From Poseidonibacter parvus (GTDB lineage: Bacteria; Campylobacterota; Campylobacteria; Campylobacterales; Arcobacteraceae), in contig NZ_CP019070.1 of assembly GCF_001956695.1 (NCBI RefSeq), positions 186,001 to 250,000 of the forward strand: a stretch of 64,000 bases of DNA, in the 5' to 3' direction. Numbering within the stretch: the first letter of the stretch is position 1; every line of letters starts with the position of its first letter. The notes beneath the pieces are model-generated. The model did not search any database and was not told the origin of the DNA. It worked only from the letters and a program-made list of their open reading frames with translations. The position numbers and the translations under genes are program-made. Below, piece after piece: positions 9,132-16,012 of this stretch.

Positions 9132-10291
9132 AACAATTATCAAAATTAACACTATTGAGTTTAATTCCTCTACTTGCTTTTTCAAGTGAGCAAACAAGTC
9201 AAGTCTTATCAGATACAAAACAAGAGATAATTGAACTAAAGCAAAAACAAATTGAACAAAAAGAACAATATAATAAATATGATTGGCTTTCAGATATTAA
9301 TTTAAATGGAAGTATAAAAAAAGATCAAGACTCGGATACTACAAGAGATTTTAACCTATCAATTTCTCAAGATATATATAAATTTGGAGGAATTACTTCA
9401 CAAATTGATTATGCAAAACAGTTAAAAAAAATGGAAAGTCTTAGCTTGAGTATTAGTACAAAAGAGGATTTAGATACTATTTTTTCTACTTTACTTGATG
9501 CAAAAATAAATGAAATTAATTTAGAACAAAATAAACTAAATGTTTTAAACAGCGAAATTGATATAAGAAGTAAAAAATCTGAATATAAAGCAGGCGAGCT
9601 TGGCATTAGTGATTTAAATGATGCCATCATGACAAAAAATACATTAAGTGATACTCAAAAAGAATTAGCTTTAGCAAAGTTAGTAAATATCAATACAATA
9701 AAAAAATACACAAGTAAAAACTATAAAAATATAGAAATACCAAGTGTAAAATTAATGAGTAAGGAAATATATTTACAAAATGCAACATCAATAAACTATA
9801 TAAAAGTAGAAAATGAAGTGAATAATTCATTATATGAGATTAAAAAAAGTGATTATTTACCATCTTTAGCTGTTACAGGACAATATGGATATCAAGATAG
9901 CTCAACTATTGATGGTGATGATTATTATAATTATGGCTTAAATTTATCTATGCCCCTTAGTTACACTTCATCAAATGATATTGAGCAAACTAGACTTGAT
10001 TACTTAATTAGTAAAAAAGAGTTAAATGATGAAAAAGTGAGTAGTGAAACTACTTATGATGAAAAAGTCTTAACTATTAAAAGTTATGAAGAGCGAATTT
10101 TATTGGCTCAAAATGATATTAAATTATATGACGAACTTTTAGAGGTAAATGAAGAAGAGTATAAAGCTGGGTACAAAACAATTGATGATGTTGATACAAT
10201 TAGAAATTCTAAAATGATTCGAGCTTTAGATATAAAATTATATAAATTGAATATCCAAAAACAAATTTTAGAATTATATTTTAACATATAA
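9128..10291 (+). CDS. TolC-family outer-membrane efflux channel
   Basis: 387 residues with a signal peptide (to about residue 21). The rest is long amphipathic helices containing the repeated TolC pattern: KSEYKAGELGISDLNDA (about 152-168) and its C-terminal counterpart EEYKAGYKTIDDVDTIRNSK (about 340-360). Shorter than most members (430-490). It should form the trimeric outer-membrane duct for the upstream RND permease and adaptor. Start overlaps the adaptor stop by 4 nt. Confidence 0.88.
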   Translation: MKQLSKLTLLSLIPLLAFSSEQTSQVLSDTKQEIIELKQKQIEQKEQYNKYDWLSDINLNGSIKKDQDSDTTRDFNLSISQDIYKFGGITSQIDYAKQLKKMESLSLSISTKEDLDTIFSTLLDAKINEINLEQNKLNVLNSEIDIRSKKSEYKAGELGISDLNDAIMTKNTLSDTQKELALAKLVNINTIKKYTSKNYKNIEIPSVKLMSKEIYLQNATSINYIKVENEVNNSLYEIKKSDYLPSLAVTGQYGYQDSSTIDGDDYYNYGLNLSMPLSYTSSNDIEQTRLDYLISKKELNDEKVSSETTYDEKVLTIKSYEERILLAQNDIKLYDELLEVNEEEYKAGYKTIDDVDTIRNSKMIRALDIKLYKLNIQKQILELYFNI

Positions 10292-10301
10292 AGGAAGTAA
10301 A

Positions 10302-10433
10302 ATGAAAACAGTATTTAGAACAAGTATTATAATAACAATTATATCAATTACACTTATTGGTTGTGGTCCACGTTTTTGGGGTCATGATGGAGGACATGGT
10401 AGTCATTCTAAAGGAATGTCAAAACATAGATAA
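10302..10433 (+). CDS. Small His/Gly-rich lipoprotein
   Basis: A 43-residue ORF with a strong AAGGAAG ribosome binding site, 10 nt after the TolC-like gene. It starts with MKTVFRTS and a hydrophobic helix, ending in a lipobox (LIGC, Cys21), so it should be a lipid-anchored envelope protein. The mature part is short and rich in His and Gly (GHDGGHGSHSKG), suggestive of metal binding, then MSKHR. Not recognised as a known family. Its place at the end of the RND operon suggests a role with the pump; a metal role is only a guess. Confidence 0.6.
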   Translation: MKTVFRTSIIITIISITLIGCGPRFWGHDGGHGSHSKGMSKHR

Positions 10434-10435
10434 AA

Positions 10436-10504
10436 TATAACTTTATAGTTGCGGTCAGGAAAAGTTAGTAACAATCAAAAAATGACCGCAATTATAAAGT
10501 TATA
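10436..10504 (+). repeat. 22-bp inverted repeat downstream of the RND operon
   Basis: Arms at 10436-10457 and 10483-10504 are complementary over 22 bp with a single G-T pair; the 25-nt spacer is A-rich. It begins two bases after the lipoprotein stop codon. No T-run follows it directly, so it is not a classical terminator; a separate terminator lies just downstream. It may be an mRNA-stabilising 3' structure or a small RNA. Confidence 0.55.
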
Positions 10505-10507
10505 GTA

Positions 10508-10532
10508 GGGCTAGAAAAATCTAACCCTTTTT
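10508..10532 (+). terminator. Rho-independent terminator of the RND operon
   Basis: GGGCTAG (10508-10514) pairs with CTAACCC (10521-10527) with one mismatch around a 6-nt loop, followed by five T residues. The T-run fits plus-strand transcription. Confidence 0.6.
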
Positions 10533-10548
10533 ATAAAATGATTAACTA

Positions 10549-11259
10549 TTAAGAAAGAATTTCTTCAATAGTAATATAATCACCAACTCTACCAGTCATT
10601 TGCTCTACGTCAGTATTTACTGGAAGTGTTTTTTTACCTGGTCTCCAACCTGCAGGACAAACTTCACCTGTAGCAGTTGCATGTTGCCAAGCTCTAACTT
10701 GTCTTAAGAATTCATTTACGTTTCTTCCAACCATTGGTGCTTGAACTTCCTGTGCTACACAAATTCCTTCTGGATTGAATAAGAATCTACCTCTTAAAGC
10801 CATTCCTTCTTCTTCAATTAATACTCCAAATTTTTCACTAACTTCAGTAGTTGAATCAGCACCAATAGTAAGTTTTAAACCTTCTAAAATTGGTTCAGTT
10901 TCTACAAATCTTTTGTGAGAGAATTTAGTATCTGTTGATACTGCTAAAATTTCAACACCAAGTTCTTGGAACTCATCATAGTGTGCATTCATAGCTGCAA
11001 TCTCTGTTGGACAAACAAATGTAAAGTCTGCTGGGTAGAAACAAACTACTGCCCATTTACCTTTGTAATCTTCACTTGATACTGTTGTGTAGTGACCTGT
11101 TTTTGCATCATATGCATCCATTTTAAATTCTGGGATTTGTTTTTGTACCATTGTTGAGCTCATTTTCTTTCCTTTTTTCACTTCTGTGTTATTATCATTT
11201 TGACTAACTTCGTTAGCAACATTTTCTTCTCTAGCTTTAACACTTGTATCGCATGCCAT
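10549..11259 (-). CDS. 2-Cys peroxiredoxin (AhpC/TSA family)
   Basis: Reduces hydrogen peroxide and organic peroxides. The peroxidatic Cys is in DFTFVCPTE (Cys83 from the long start) and the resolving Cys in EVCPAGW (Cys201). The long ORF (236 residues) carries an extra 32-residue N-terminus containing MACDTS. An internal ATG at 11163 gives 204 residues with the catalytic Cys at position 51, the normal family layout. Both starts have good ribosome binding sites (AAGGAAAAG before 11259, AAAGGAAAG before 11163). A Fur/PerR-like palindrome precedes the gene. The short form is probably the main product. Confidence 0.93.
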   Translation of the reverse strand: MACDTSVKAREENVANEVSQNDNNTEVKKGKKMSSTMVQKQIPEFKMDAYDAKTGHYTTVSSEDYKGKWAVVCFYPADFTFVCPTEIAAMNAHYDEFQELGVEILAVSTDTKFSHKRFVETEPILEGLKLTIGADSTTEVSEKFGVLIEEEGMALRGRFLFNPEGICVAQEVQAPMVGRNVNEFLRQVRAWQHATATGEVCPAGWRPGKKTLPVNTDVEQMTGRVGDYITIEEILS

Positions 11260-11273
11260 AACTTTTCCTTATT

Positions 11274-11290
11274 AGGATAATAATTATCCT
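11274..11290 (-). promoter_or_regulatory. Fur/PerR-type palindrome upstream of the peroxiredoxin
   Basis: AGGATAATAATTATCCT is a perfect 8-1-8 palindrome. Its core matches the Fur hexamer arrangement GATAAT-N-ATTATC, and the inner ATAAT-N-ATTAT matches the PerR box. It lies 14 nt before the long start and just downstream of a candidate -10 box (TATAGAAT at 11302-11309, minus strand), well placed for repression by a peroxide-sensing Fur-family protein. Confidence 0.65.
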
Positions 11291-11301
11291 TTGATAAAAG
11301 T

Positions 11302-11309
11302 ATTCTATA
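11302..11309 (-). promoter_or_regulatory. Candidate -10 box of the peroxiredoxin gene
   Basis: TATAGAAT on the minus strand, about 12 nt upstream of the palindrome at 11274-11290. Transcription would begin near 11295, placing the palindrome in the initial transcribed region. Based on similarity to the sigma-70 -10 box only. Confidence 0.4.
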
Positions 11310-11465
11310 CCTTCTTTAATTAAATCAAGCTTAATTATAATACTAAATTATATAAATATTATAATTTTAACTTATTTAACTTTTTGTATTAACTTTGATT
11401 AACTTTTTATTTAAAGTGTATTTAATTCTTTGATATATACTTTTCAAAATTTAAAAGGAATTAAG

Positions 11466-11711
11466 ATGAATAGAATATTTTTAGCAATATTATTACTAGG
11501 TACAACACTGAGTTTTGCAAATGGACCACAAAATGGTCAAGATAGAGAAAAAAGAACTCCTCCACAAGAAGCAATAAGTGCTTGTGAAGGATTAAATAGT
11601 GGTGATACTTGTAATATGACAACTCCAAGAGGTGACTCGTTAAATGGAACTTGTCAGAATACTCCTGATGATAAGTATTTTGTATGTATGCCAAAAGGAA
11701 TGGAGTGGTAA
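11466..11711 (+). CDS. Small exported four-Cys protein, 3' end altered by IS insertion
   Basis: 81 residues starting at the ATG preceded by AAAAGGAATTAAG; an upstream in-frame start lacks such a site. A signal peptide (MNRIFLAILLLGTTLSFA) is followed by a mature part with four Cys (40, 49, 63, 74), probably two disulfides in the periplasm. The last codons and stop (GAG TGG TAA) belong to the left end of the IS element. Rejoining the flanks through the GAA target duplication restores a reading frame ending MKKR, so only three residues were replaced and the protein is probably still functional. Function unknown. Confidence 0.7.
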   Translation: MNRIFLAILLLGTTLSFANGPQNGQDREKRTPPQEAISACEGLNSGDTCNMTTPRGDSLNGTCQNTPDDKYFVCMPKGMEW

Positions 11712-11723
11712 CATGAATTCATA

Positions 11724-11746
11724 CTCGGAATTTAACAATTCTGAGA
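11724..11746 (+). other. Hairpin in the IS leader
   Basis: CTCGGAATT and AATTCTGAG pair over 9 bp with one G-T pair around a 4-nt loop, between the left inverted repeat and orfA. IS elements often carry such structures, which limit translation from outside transcripts; that role here is inference. Confidence 0.35.
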
Positions 11747-11772
11747 TAAAATAAAATGAATAAAGGTTACAA

Positions 11773-12069
11773 ATGAGAAAGAGTAAATACAGTAAAGAGT
11801 TCAAAGATTCCACAGTACAATTAATTTTAAATGATGGTGAAAGCGTTGTAAAAGTAGCAAAAGATTTAGGTTTAAATACAAAGACATTATATCATTGGGT
11901 TACTATATATAAAAAAGCTCATAATATACCAATACGAGATATAAATTCTTCTTCTAAAGAAAGTGATAATGAAGAACTAAAACGACTGAGACGTGAGAAT
12001 AAAATACTAAAACAAGAAAGAGACATTTTAAAAAAGGCAGCAGCATACTTCGCAAAAGAAACTCTATAA
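11773..12069 (+). CDS. IS3-family transposase OrfA
   Basis: 98 residues. An N-terminal helix-turn-helix (KYSKEFKDSTVQLI ... VAKDLGLNTKTLYHW, about 5-42) would bind the IS ends. A leucine-zipper-like stretch (ELKRLRRENKILKQERDILKK, about 68-88) would mediate dimerisation. The slippery heptamer A AAA AAG is at 12030-12036 in the correct phase, and the -1 frame beyond it is open into OrfB. OrfA alone normally represses transposition, while the OrfAB fusion is the transposase. Confidence 0.93.
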   Translation: MRKSKYSKEFKDSTVQLILNDGESVVKVAKDLGLNTKTLYHWVTIYKKAHNIPIRDINSSSKESDNEELKRLRRENKILKQERDILKKAAAYFAKETL

Positions 12070-12116
12070 GGTATGCTTGGATATTTGAGAATAAAAAGAG
12101 TTTTAGCATTAAGCTT

Positions 12117-12947
12117 ATGTGTAAAGTTGTTAAAGTAGATTTATCTTCTTATTACCATTGGATAAAAACAGGGTCTGTTGTAAAAAAAGTAGATAAAAAA
12201 CTTAATGAATTAATTGAGATTATTTTTCTTCAAGGTAGGAATAACTACGGTACTCGTAGGATTAGAGATAAACTAAAAGAATTATATGGATTAATTATTT
12301 CAAGAAGACGTATTTCAAATATCATGAAAGATTTAAATCTAAAAGTTAAAATGAAAAGAAGATATAAAAATACAACTGATTCTAATCATAATCTGCCAAT
12401 TGCACCTAATATCTTAAATAGAGACTTTTATGCTTCAAGTCCAGATCAAAAATATGTAGGGGATATTACTTACATTCCAACAGGTGAAGGCTGGTTATAT
12501 TTAGCAACGGTAATTGACCTATACTCAAGAAAAGTAGTTGGCTGGAGCATGGATGATACGATGAAAGTATCATTGGTAAATGATGCATTAAGTATGGCAA
12601 TACTTCATAGGAATCCACCTTCTGGACTCATTTGGCACACAGATAGAGGCTCACAATATGCTTCTTATAGCCATAAAGATTTATTATTAAAAAACAATAT
12701 TACACAAAGTATGAGTCGAAAAGGCAATTGCTGGGACAATTCTGTTGCTGAGAGTTTTTTTAAATCATTGAAACAAGAATTAGTTTATAACACATATTTT
12801 TATACAAAGAAACAAGCTAAAAAAGAGATATTTGAATATATTGAATTTTATTATAATAGAGTTAGAAGTCATAGTTATGTAGGAAATTTATCTCCTGTTA
12901 AATTTGAAGAAAAACAAAATGCGTTACAAAGTGAAATGGTGGCTTAG
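12117..12947 (+). CDS. IS3-family transposase OrfB (DDE integrase core)
   Basis: 276 residues from the first ATG, but the frame is open from the slippery site at 12030, so the natural product is probably an OrfAB fusion made by -1 frameshifting. It contains the HTH_21-like YGTRRIRDKLKE segment and an rve core with all catalytic residues: Asp in VGDITYI, Asp in HTDRGSQY, and Glu in WDNSVAESFFKSLKQE. The length and C-terminal FYNRVRSHSYVGNLSP motif are normal for an intact transposase. Confidence 0.93.
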   Translation: MCKVVKVDLSSYYHWIKTGSVVKKVDKKLNELIEIIFLQGRNNYGTRRIRDKLKELYGLIISRRRISNIMKDLNLKVKMKRRYKNTTDSNHNLPIAPNILNRDFYASSPDQKYVGDITYIPTGEGWLYLATVIDLYSRKVVGWSMDDTMKVSLVNDALSMAILHRNPPSGLIWHTDRGSQYASYSHKDLLLKNNITQSMSRKGNCWDNSVAESFFKSLKQELVYNTYFYTKKQAKKEIFEYIEFYYNRVRSHSYVGNLSPVKFEEKQNALQSEMVA

Positions 12948-13013
12948 GGATAAGCAAAAAAGTGTATGAATTTTAGTTACCTCTCCAGAATGAAAAAAAG
13001 ATAATATAGCTTA

Positions 13014-13029
13014 TTTGTATAAATTGACA
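13014..13029 (+). promoter_or_regulatory. Candidate AraC/YqhC-type operator upstream of yqhD
   Basis: TTTGTATAAATTGACA matches, at 14 of 16 positions, the elements upstream of the AraC-type gene and the DJ-1 gene (minus-strand sequence TTTGTAGAAATYAACA). It ends 80 nt before the yqhD start and about 44 nt before its -10 box, an activator-like position. The IS element ends 26 bp away and leaves it intact. Confidence 0.55.
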
Positions 13030-13040
13030 TATAATTTATA

Positions 13041-13079
13041 GGATTAGCTATTCTAATTCATATTTATTTCTTCTATAAT
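13041..13079 (+). promoter_or_regulatory. yqhD promoter with overlapping inverted repeat
   Basis: A consensus TATAAT -10 box lies at 13074-13079, 30 nt before the ATG. In the -35 region, GGATTAG (13041-13047) and CTAATTC (13053-13059) form a near-palindrome with one mismatch and a 5-nt centre. No good -35 box is visible, which fits an activator-dependent promoter. Confidence 0.5.
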
Positions 13080-13109
13080 ACATAAATTAAAAATTATGAA
13101 GGAAATATT

Positions 13110-14255
13110 ATGAGTTTAATTTACGATTATTCAAATCCAACAGCAATTCACTTTGGAAAAGGTCAAATTGCTTCAATAGTAAAACATATAAATAAAGACA
13201 ATAAAATATTAGTAGTTTATGGTGGTGGTTCAATTAAAAAAAATGGAGTTTATGATGAAGTATCAAAAGCTTTAAATGATTTTGATTGGATAGAGTTTTC
13301 AGGAGTTGAAGCAAATCCAAGTTATGAAACTTTATCAAAAGCAGTAGAACTTGCAAAAAAAGAAAAAGTTGATTTTATCTTAGGTGTTGGTGGTGGCTCT
13401 GTTATTGATGGTTCAAAATATATAGCAGCAGCTGCACTTTATGATGAAGATGGATGGGCTTTTTTAGATGGAAGTGCAATTATAGAAAAAGCATTACCTC
13501 TTGGTGCTGTTTTAACACTACCTGCAACAGGAAGTGAATCAAATGGAAACGCTGTAGTTTCAAAAAAATCAACAAATGAAAAAAGATTTTTTGGTTCACC
13601 TTTTGTATACCCAAAATTTGCAGTCTTAGATCCAAGTGTAATGAGTACATTATCAGACAGACAACTTGCAAATGGACTAGTTGATGCATTCGTTCATACA
13701 TGTGAACAATACTTAACATGTCCAAACACGTCTTTATTACATGATGGATATGCCCAAACTATCTTAAAAGGTTTATTTACTCTTGCAAATACTTGGGATA
13801 ATAGAAAAGATCCAATTTGGGAAGAGAACTTAATGCTTCTTGCAAATCAAGCATTAAATGGTTTTATTGGTTCCGGAGTTGCACAAGATTGGGCAACACA
13901 TATGATAGGACATGAATTAACTGCTTTTTATGGAGTTGACCATGCTCAAAGTTTAGCTGTTGTTCAACCATCATTATTAAGAGTAATGATTGAGCAAAAA
14001 AGTGAAAAAATAGCACAAATGGGTGAAAATGTTTTTGGAATTAAAAATGATAATGAAGCAGTTATTGTTGCAATTGAAAAAATGTACCAAAGTGTTGGCG
14101 TAACAACAAATCTAAACGATTACGAAAGTGTTGATGATAAAGTTATTGAAACTATCATTCCATCACTAAAAGCTCATGGAATGACTGCAATTGGTGAGAA
14201 TCAAAATATCACTTTAGATATTTGTGAAAAAATTCTTAAAATGGCTATGAAATAA
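13110..14255 (+). CDS. yqhD: YqhD-type iron-containing NADPH-dependent aldehyde reductase/alcohol dehydrogenase
   Basis: 381 residues, closely resembling E. coli YqhD along its length, including GVAQDWATHMIGHELTA and the C-terminal HGMTAIGENQNITLD. The nucleotide-binding GGGS motifs are at 38-41 and 94-97. Metal ligands Asp192, His196, His264 and His278 are present. YqhD reduces short-chain, toxic aldehydes such as glyoxal and methylglyoxal to alcohols. The YqhC-like AraC gene converges on its 3' end with a 7-nt gap. A good AAGGAAAT ribosome binding site precedes the ATG. Confidence 0.93.
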   Translation: MSLIYDYSNPTAIHFGKGQIASIVKHINKDNKILVVYGGGSIKKNGVYDEVSKALNDFDWIEFSGVEANPSYETLSKAVELAKKEKVDFILGVGGGSVIDGSKYIAAAALYDEDGWAFLDGSAIIEKALPLGAVLTLPATGSESNGNAVVSKKSTNEKRFFGSPFVYPKFAVLDPSVMSTLSDRQLANGLVDAFVHTCEQYLTCPNTSLLHDGYAQTILKGLFTLANTWDNRKDPIWEENLMLLANQALNGFIGSGVAQDWATHMIGHELTAFYGVDHAQSLAVVQPSLLRVMIEQKSEKIAQMGENVFGIKNDNEAVIVAIEKMYQSVGVTTNLNDYESVDDKVIETIIPSLKAHGMTAIGENQNITLDICEKILKMAMK

Positions 14256-14262
14256 TCTATCT

Positions 14263-15138
14263 TTAGATAATCACAAAAGAGGCTTTGGCTTCTTTTGGTG
14301 GATACCCATAATAACTTTTAAAATCTTTAGAGAACTGTGATGAGCTCTCATATCCAGTAGCATAGGCTGTTTCATTTACTTGAAAGTTCTGCCTTGTTAA
14401 TAAATCTTTTGCCTTATTTAATCTAATTTTCTTAATATATTGTAAGGGACTAAGAGTAGTTACTTTTTTAAAATGTGTATGAAAAGAGGATACACTCATT
14501 TCTTCTTCTTTAGCAAGTGTTGAAATATCTAAGTGTTCATTATATTGATTATGAATAGTTTTTAATGTTCTAGTCATTTTTGCTTCCATTTTATTTTCTA
14601 AAAACATTTTATGTAAGAAGTGAGAGTTTTCTCCTATTGCAATTCTATAGTAGATTTCTTTTAAAATTGCATCGCCTATAATTGCTGATTCTTCTTTTGA
14701 TTGAAGTGCTTTTAATAGTCTGTAAATTGAATCTTCTAAATCCATAGTTACTTTATCACTAAAAACAGCTCTTTGTACTAACTTACATTTTTTAGAATCT
14801 TCTTTACTTAAAGATGAAATTACATCATGCATAAGTTCTTTTTTAATATCAATTAAAATACATATATAAGGTTCTTCTTTTGATGCAATTGTTTCACACT
14901 CAAATGGAAGTGCAGCTGGTACTACAAGATAATTATTGCAGTCATACTCAAACCTCCTATTGGGAAGATAACCTATCTTTTTACCTTGTAGTACAAAAAC
15001 TAAACAAAAATCGTAAGTTAAAGGAGTTCTAGGTAAAAAAGTAGTTGTTTTATATAAATGCACACCTTTAATATTAGTTCTTGTTAGAGAATCTTCTTTT
15101 ATAAGTTTATTTGCTTCTTTTAATATTCTATTGTCCAT
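14263..15138 (-). CDS. AraC-family regulator, YqhC-like
   Basis: 291 residues. The N-terminal part (PLTYDFCLVFVLQGKKIGYL ... YLVVPAALPFECE) is the AraC-type regulator N-terminal domain found in E. coli YqhC, the activator of yqhD. The C-terminal 100 residues hold the two HTH motifs (ISTLAKEEEMSVSSFHTHFK and VNETAYATGYESSSQFSKDF). It lies tail-to-tail with yqhD. A copy of the shared 16-bp element lies 63 nt upstream of its start, suggesting autoregulation. Assignment to YqhC rests on domain type and neighbourhood. Confidence 0.88.
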   Translation of the reverse strand: MDNRILKEANKLIKEDSLTRTNIKGVHLYKTTTFLPRTPLTYDFCLVFVLQGKKIGYLPNRRFEYDCNNYLVVPAALPFECETIASKEEPYICILIDIKKELMHDVISSLSKEDSKKCKLVQRAVFSDKVTMDLEDSIYRLLKALQSKEESAIIGDAILKEIYYRIAIGENSHFLHKMFLENKMEAKMTRTLKTIHNQYNEHLDISTLAKEEEMSVSSFHTHFKKVTTLSPLQYIKKIRLNKAKDLLTRQNFQVNETAYATGYESSSQFSKDFKSYYGYPPKEAKASFVII

Positions 15139-15200
15139 AAAATTTCCAAATATTTTTTTATTTATTATAGTTAAAACTTTGTTAGATTATTTATAAAATG

Positions 15201-15216
15201 TGTTGATTTCTACAAA
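15201..15216 (-). promoter_or_regulatory. Candidate YqhC-type operator upstream of the AraC gene
   Basis: Reads TTTGTAGAAATCAACA on the minus strand, differing at one base from the element before the DJ-1 gene. It ends 63 nt before the AraC start codon. Its first bases overlap the terminator of the DJ-1 gene. It probably mediates autoregulation. Confidence 0.55.
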
Positions 15217-15244
15217 AAAGGACTTGTGTGTCAAGTCCTTTTTT
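15214..15244 (-). terminator. Terminator of the DJ-1/PfpI gene
   Basis: A 12-bp perfect stem (15214-15225 with 15233-15244) around a 7-nt loop, A-run on one side and T-run on the other, starting 4 nt after the DJ-1 stop codon. It separates DJ-1 and AraC transcription. Confidence 0.8.
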
Positions 15245-15247
15245 ATT

Positions 15248-15925
15248 TTATGAAAGAAGTTTAAGAAGTTCTTTTGCAACAGCTTGTGAAGAAGCTGGAT
15301 TTTGTCCTGTGATTAGTTTTCCATCAGTTATTGAATATGAATTCCAATCCTCTACTTTAGAATATAAAGCACCTCTTTGTTTTAATTCATCTTCAAGTAA
15401 AAATGGAACAATGTCTTGAAGTTGTACAGCTTCTTCTTCTGTATTAGCAAATGCAGTAACTTTTTTGCCTTTTACTAAATAATCACCATTTTCTAGTTTT
15501 ACATTTAATAAAACAGAAGGTGCATGACATACACTAGCTACTGGTTTATTTGCTTTTACAAAATCTTCAATTAAGGAAATAGAATCTTCATCGTTAGTTA
15601 AATCCCATAAAGGACCATGTCCTCCTGGATACATAACGGCATCAAAATCGCTTTCTTTTACACTTGAAAGTTTAATCGTATTTGCTAATATTTTGTTTGC
15701 TTGCTCATCAGCTTCAAATCTTTTTGTTGCTTGCGTTTGAAAATCTGGTGCATTACTTGAAGGATCTAAAGGTGGTAAGCCACCTTTTGGACTTGCAAGT
15801 GTAATTGTTGCTCCTGCATCTAATAATGTGTAATATGGAGATGCAAACTCTTCTAACCAAAATCCAGTTTTATTATCTGTGTCGCCTAATCTATCATGTG
15901 ATGTAAGTACTATAAGAATATTCAT
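15248..15925 (-). CDS. DJ-1/PfpI-family protein (glyoxalase III/Hsp31-like)
   Basis: 225 residues from the ATG preceded by AAAGGAAAAAAT; a start 12 codons upstream lacks a ribosome binding site. The nucleophile elbow SVCHAPS gives Cys133-His134, and YPGGHGPLWDL (99-109) is typical of the Hsp31/HchA-like branch of class I amidotransferase folds, whose members convert methylglyoxal/glyoxal to hydroxy acids without glutathione. Neighbours yqhD and a YqhC-like regulator support an aldehyde-detoxification role. Catalytic activity is inferred. Confidence 0.85.
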   Translation of the reverse strand: MNILIVLTSHDRLGDTDNKTGFWLEEFASPYYTLLDAGATITLASPKGGLPPLDPSSNAPDFQTQATKRFEADEQANKILANTIKLSSVKESDFDAVMYPGGHGPLWDLTNDEDSISLIEDFVKANKPVASVCHAPSVLLNVKLENGDYLVKGKKVTAFANTEEEAVQLQDIVPFLLEDELKQRGALYSKVEDWNSYSITDGKLITGQNPASSQAVAKELLKLLS

Positions 15926-16012
15926 ATTTTTTCCTTTTATTATATTAGTTTGTATTTGCATAATTATAAAATAATATTCAATATGAAGGAATATACAATT
16001 ATCTAAATAACA

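Larger units (their letters stand above)
11701..12987 (+). mobile_element. Complete IS3-family insertion sequence
   Basis: 1287 bp. Ends are 24-bp imperfect inverted repeats (11701-11724 and 12964-12987, 20 of 24 positions matching) that start with TG and end with CA, as expected for IS3. A 3-bp target duplication GAA flanks it (11698-11700 and 12988-12990). It encodes OrfA and a DDE OrfB in the -1 frame, with a slippery A AAA AAG heptamer at 12030-12036. All parts look intact, so the element is probably active or recently inserted. It interrupts the last codons of the small exported protein and lies 122 bp before yqhD. Confidence 0.92.

Noticed and set aside
11707-12981. Shorter IS boundaries at GGTAAC...GTTACC
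   Set aside because: Repeats extend six bases further to TG...CA ends and only then show a target duplication.
13024-13038. TTGACA followed by ATATAATT as a yqhD promoter
   Set aside because: The two boxes are almost adjacent, so they cannot form a sigma-70 promoter; the TATAAT at 13074 is better placed.
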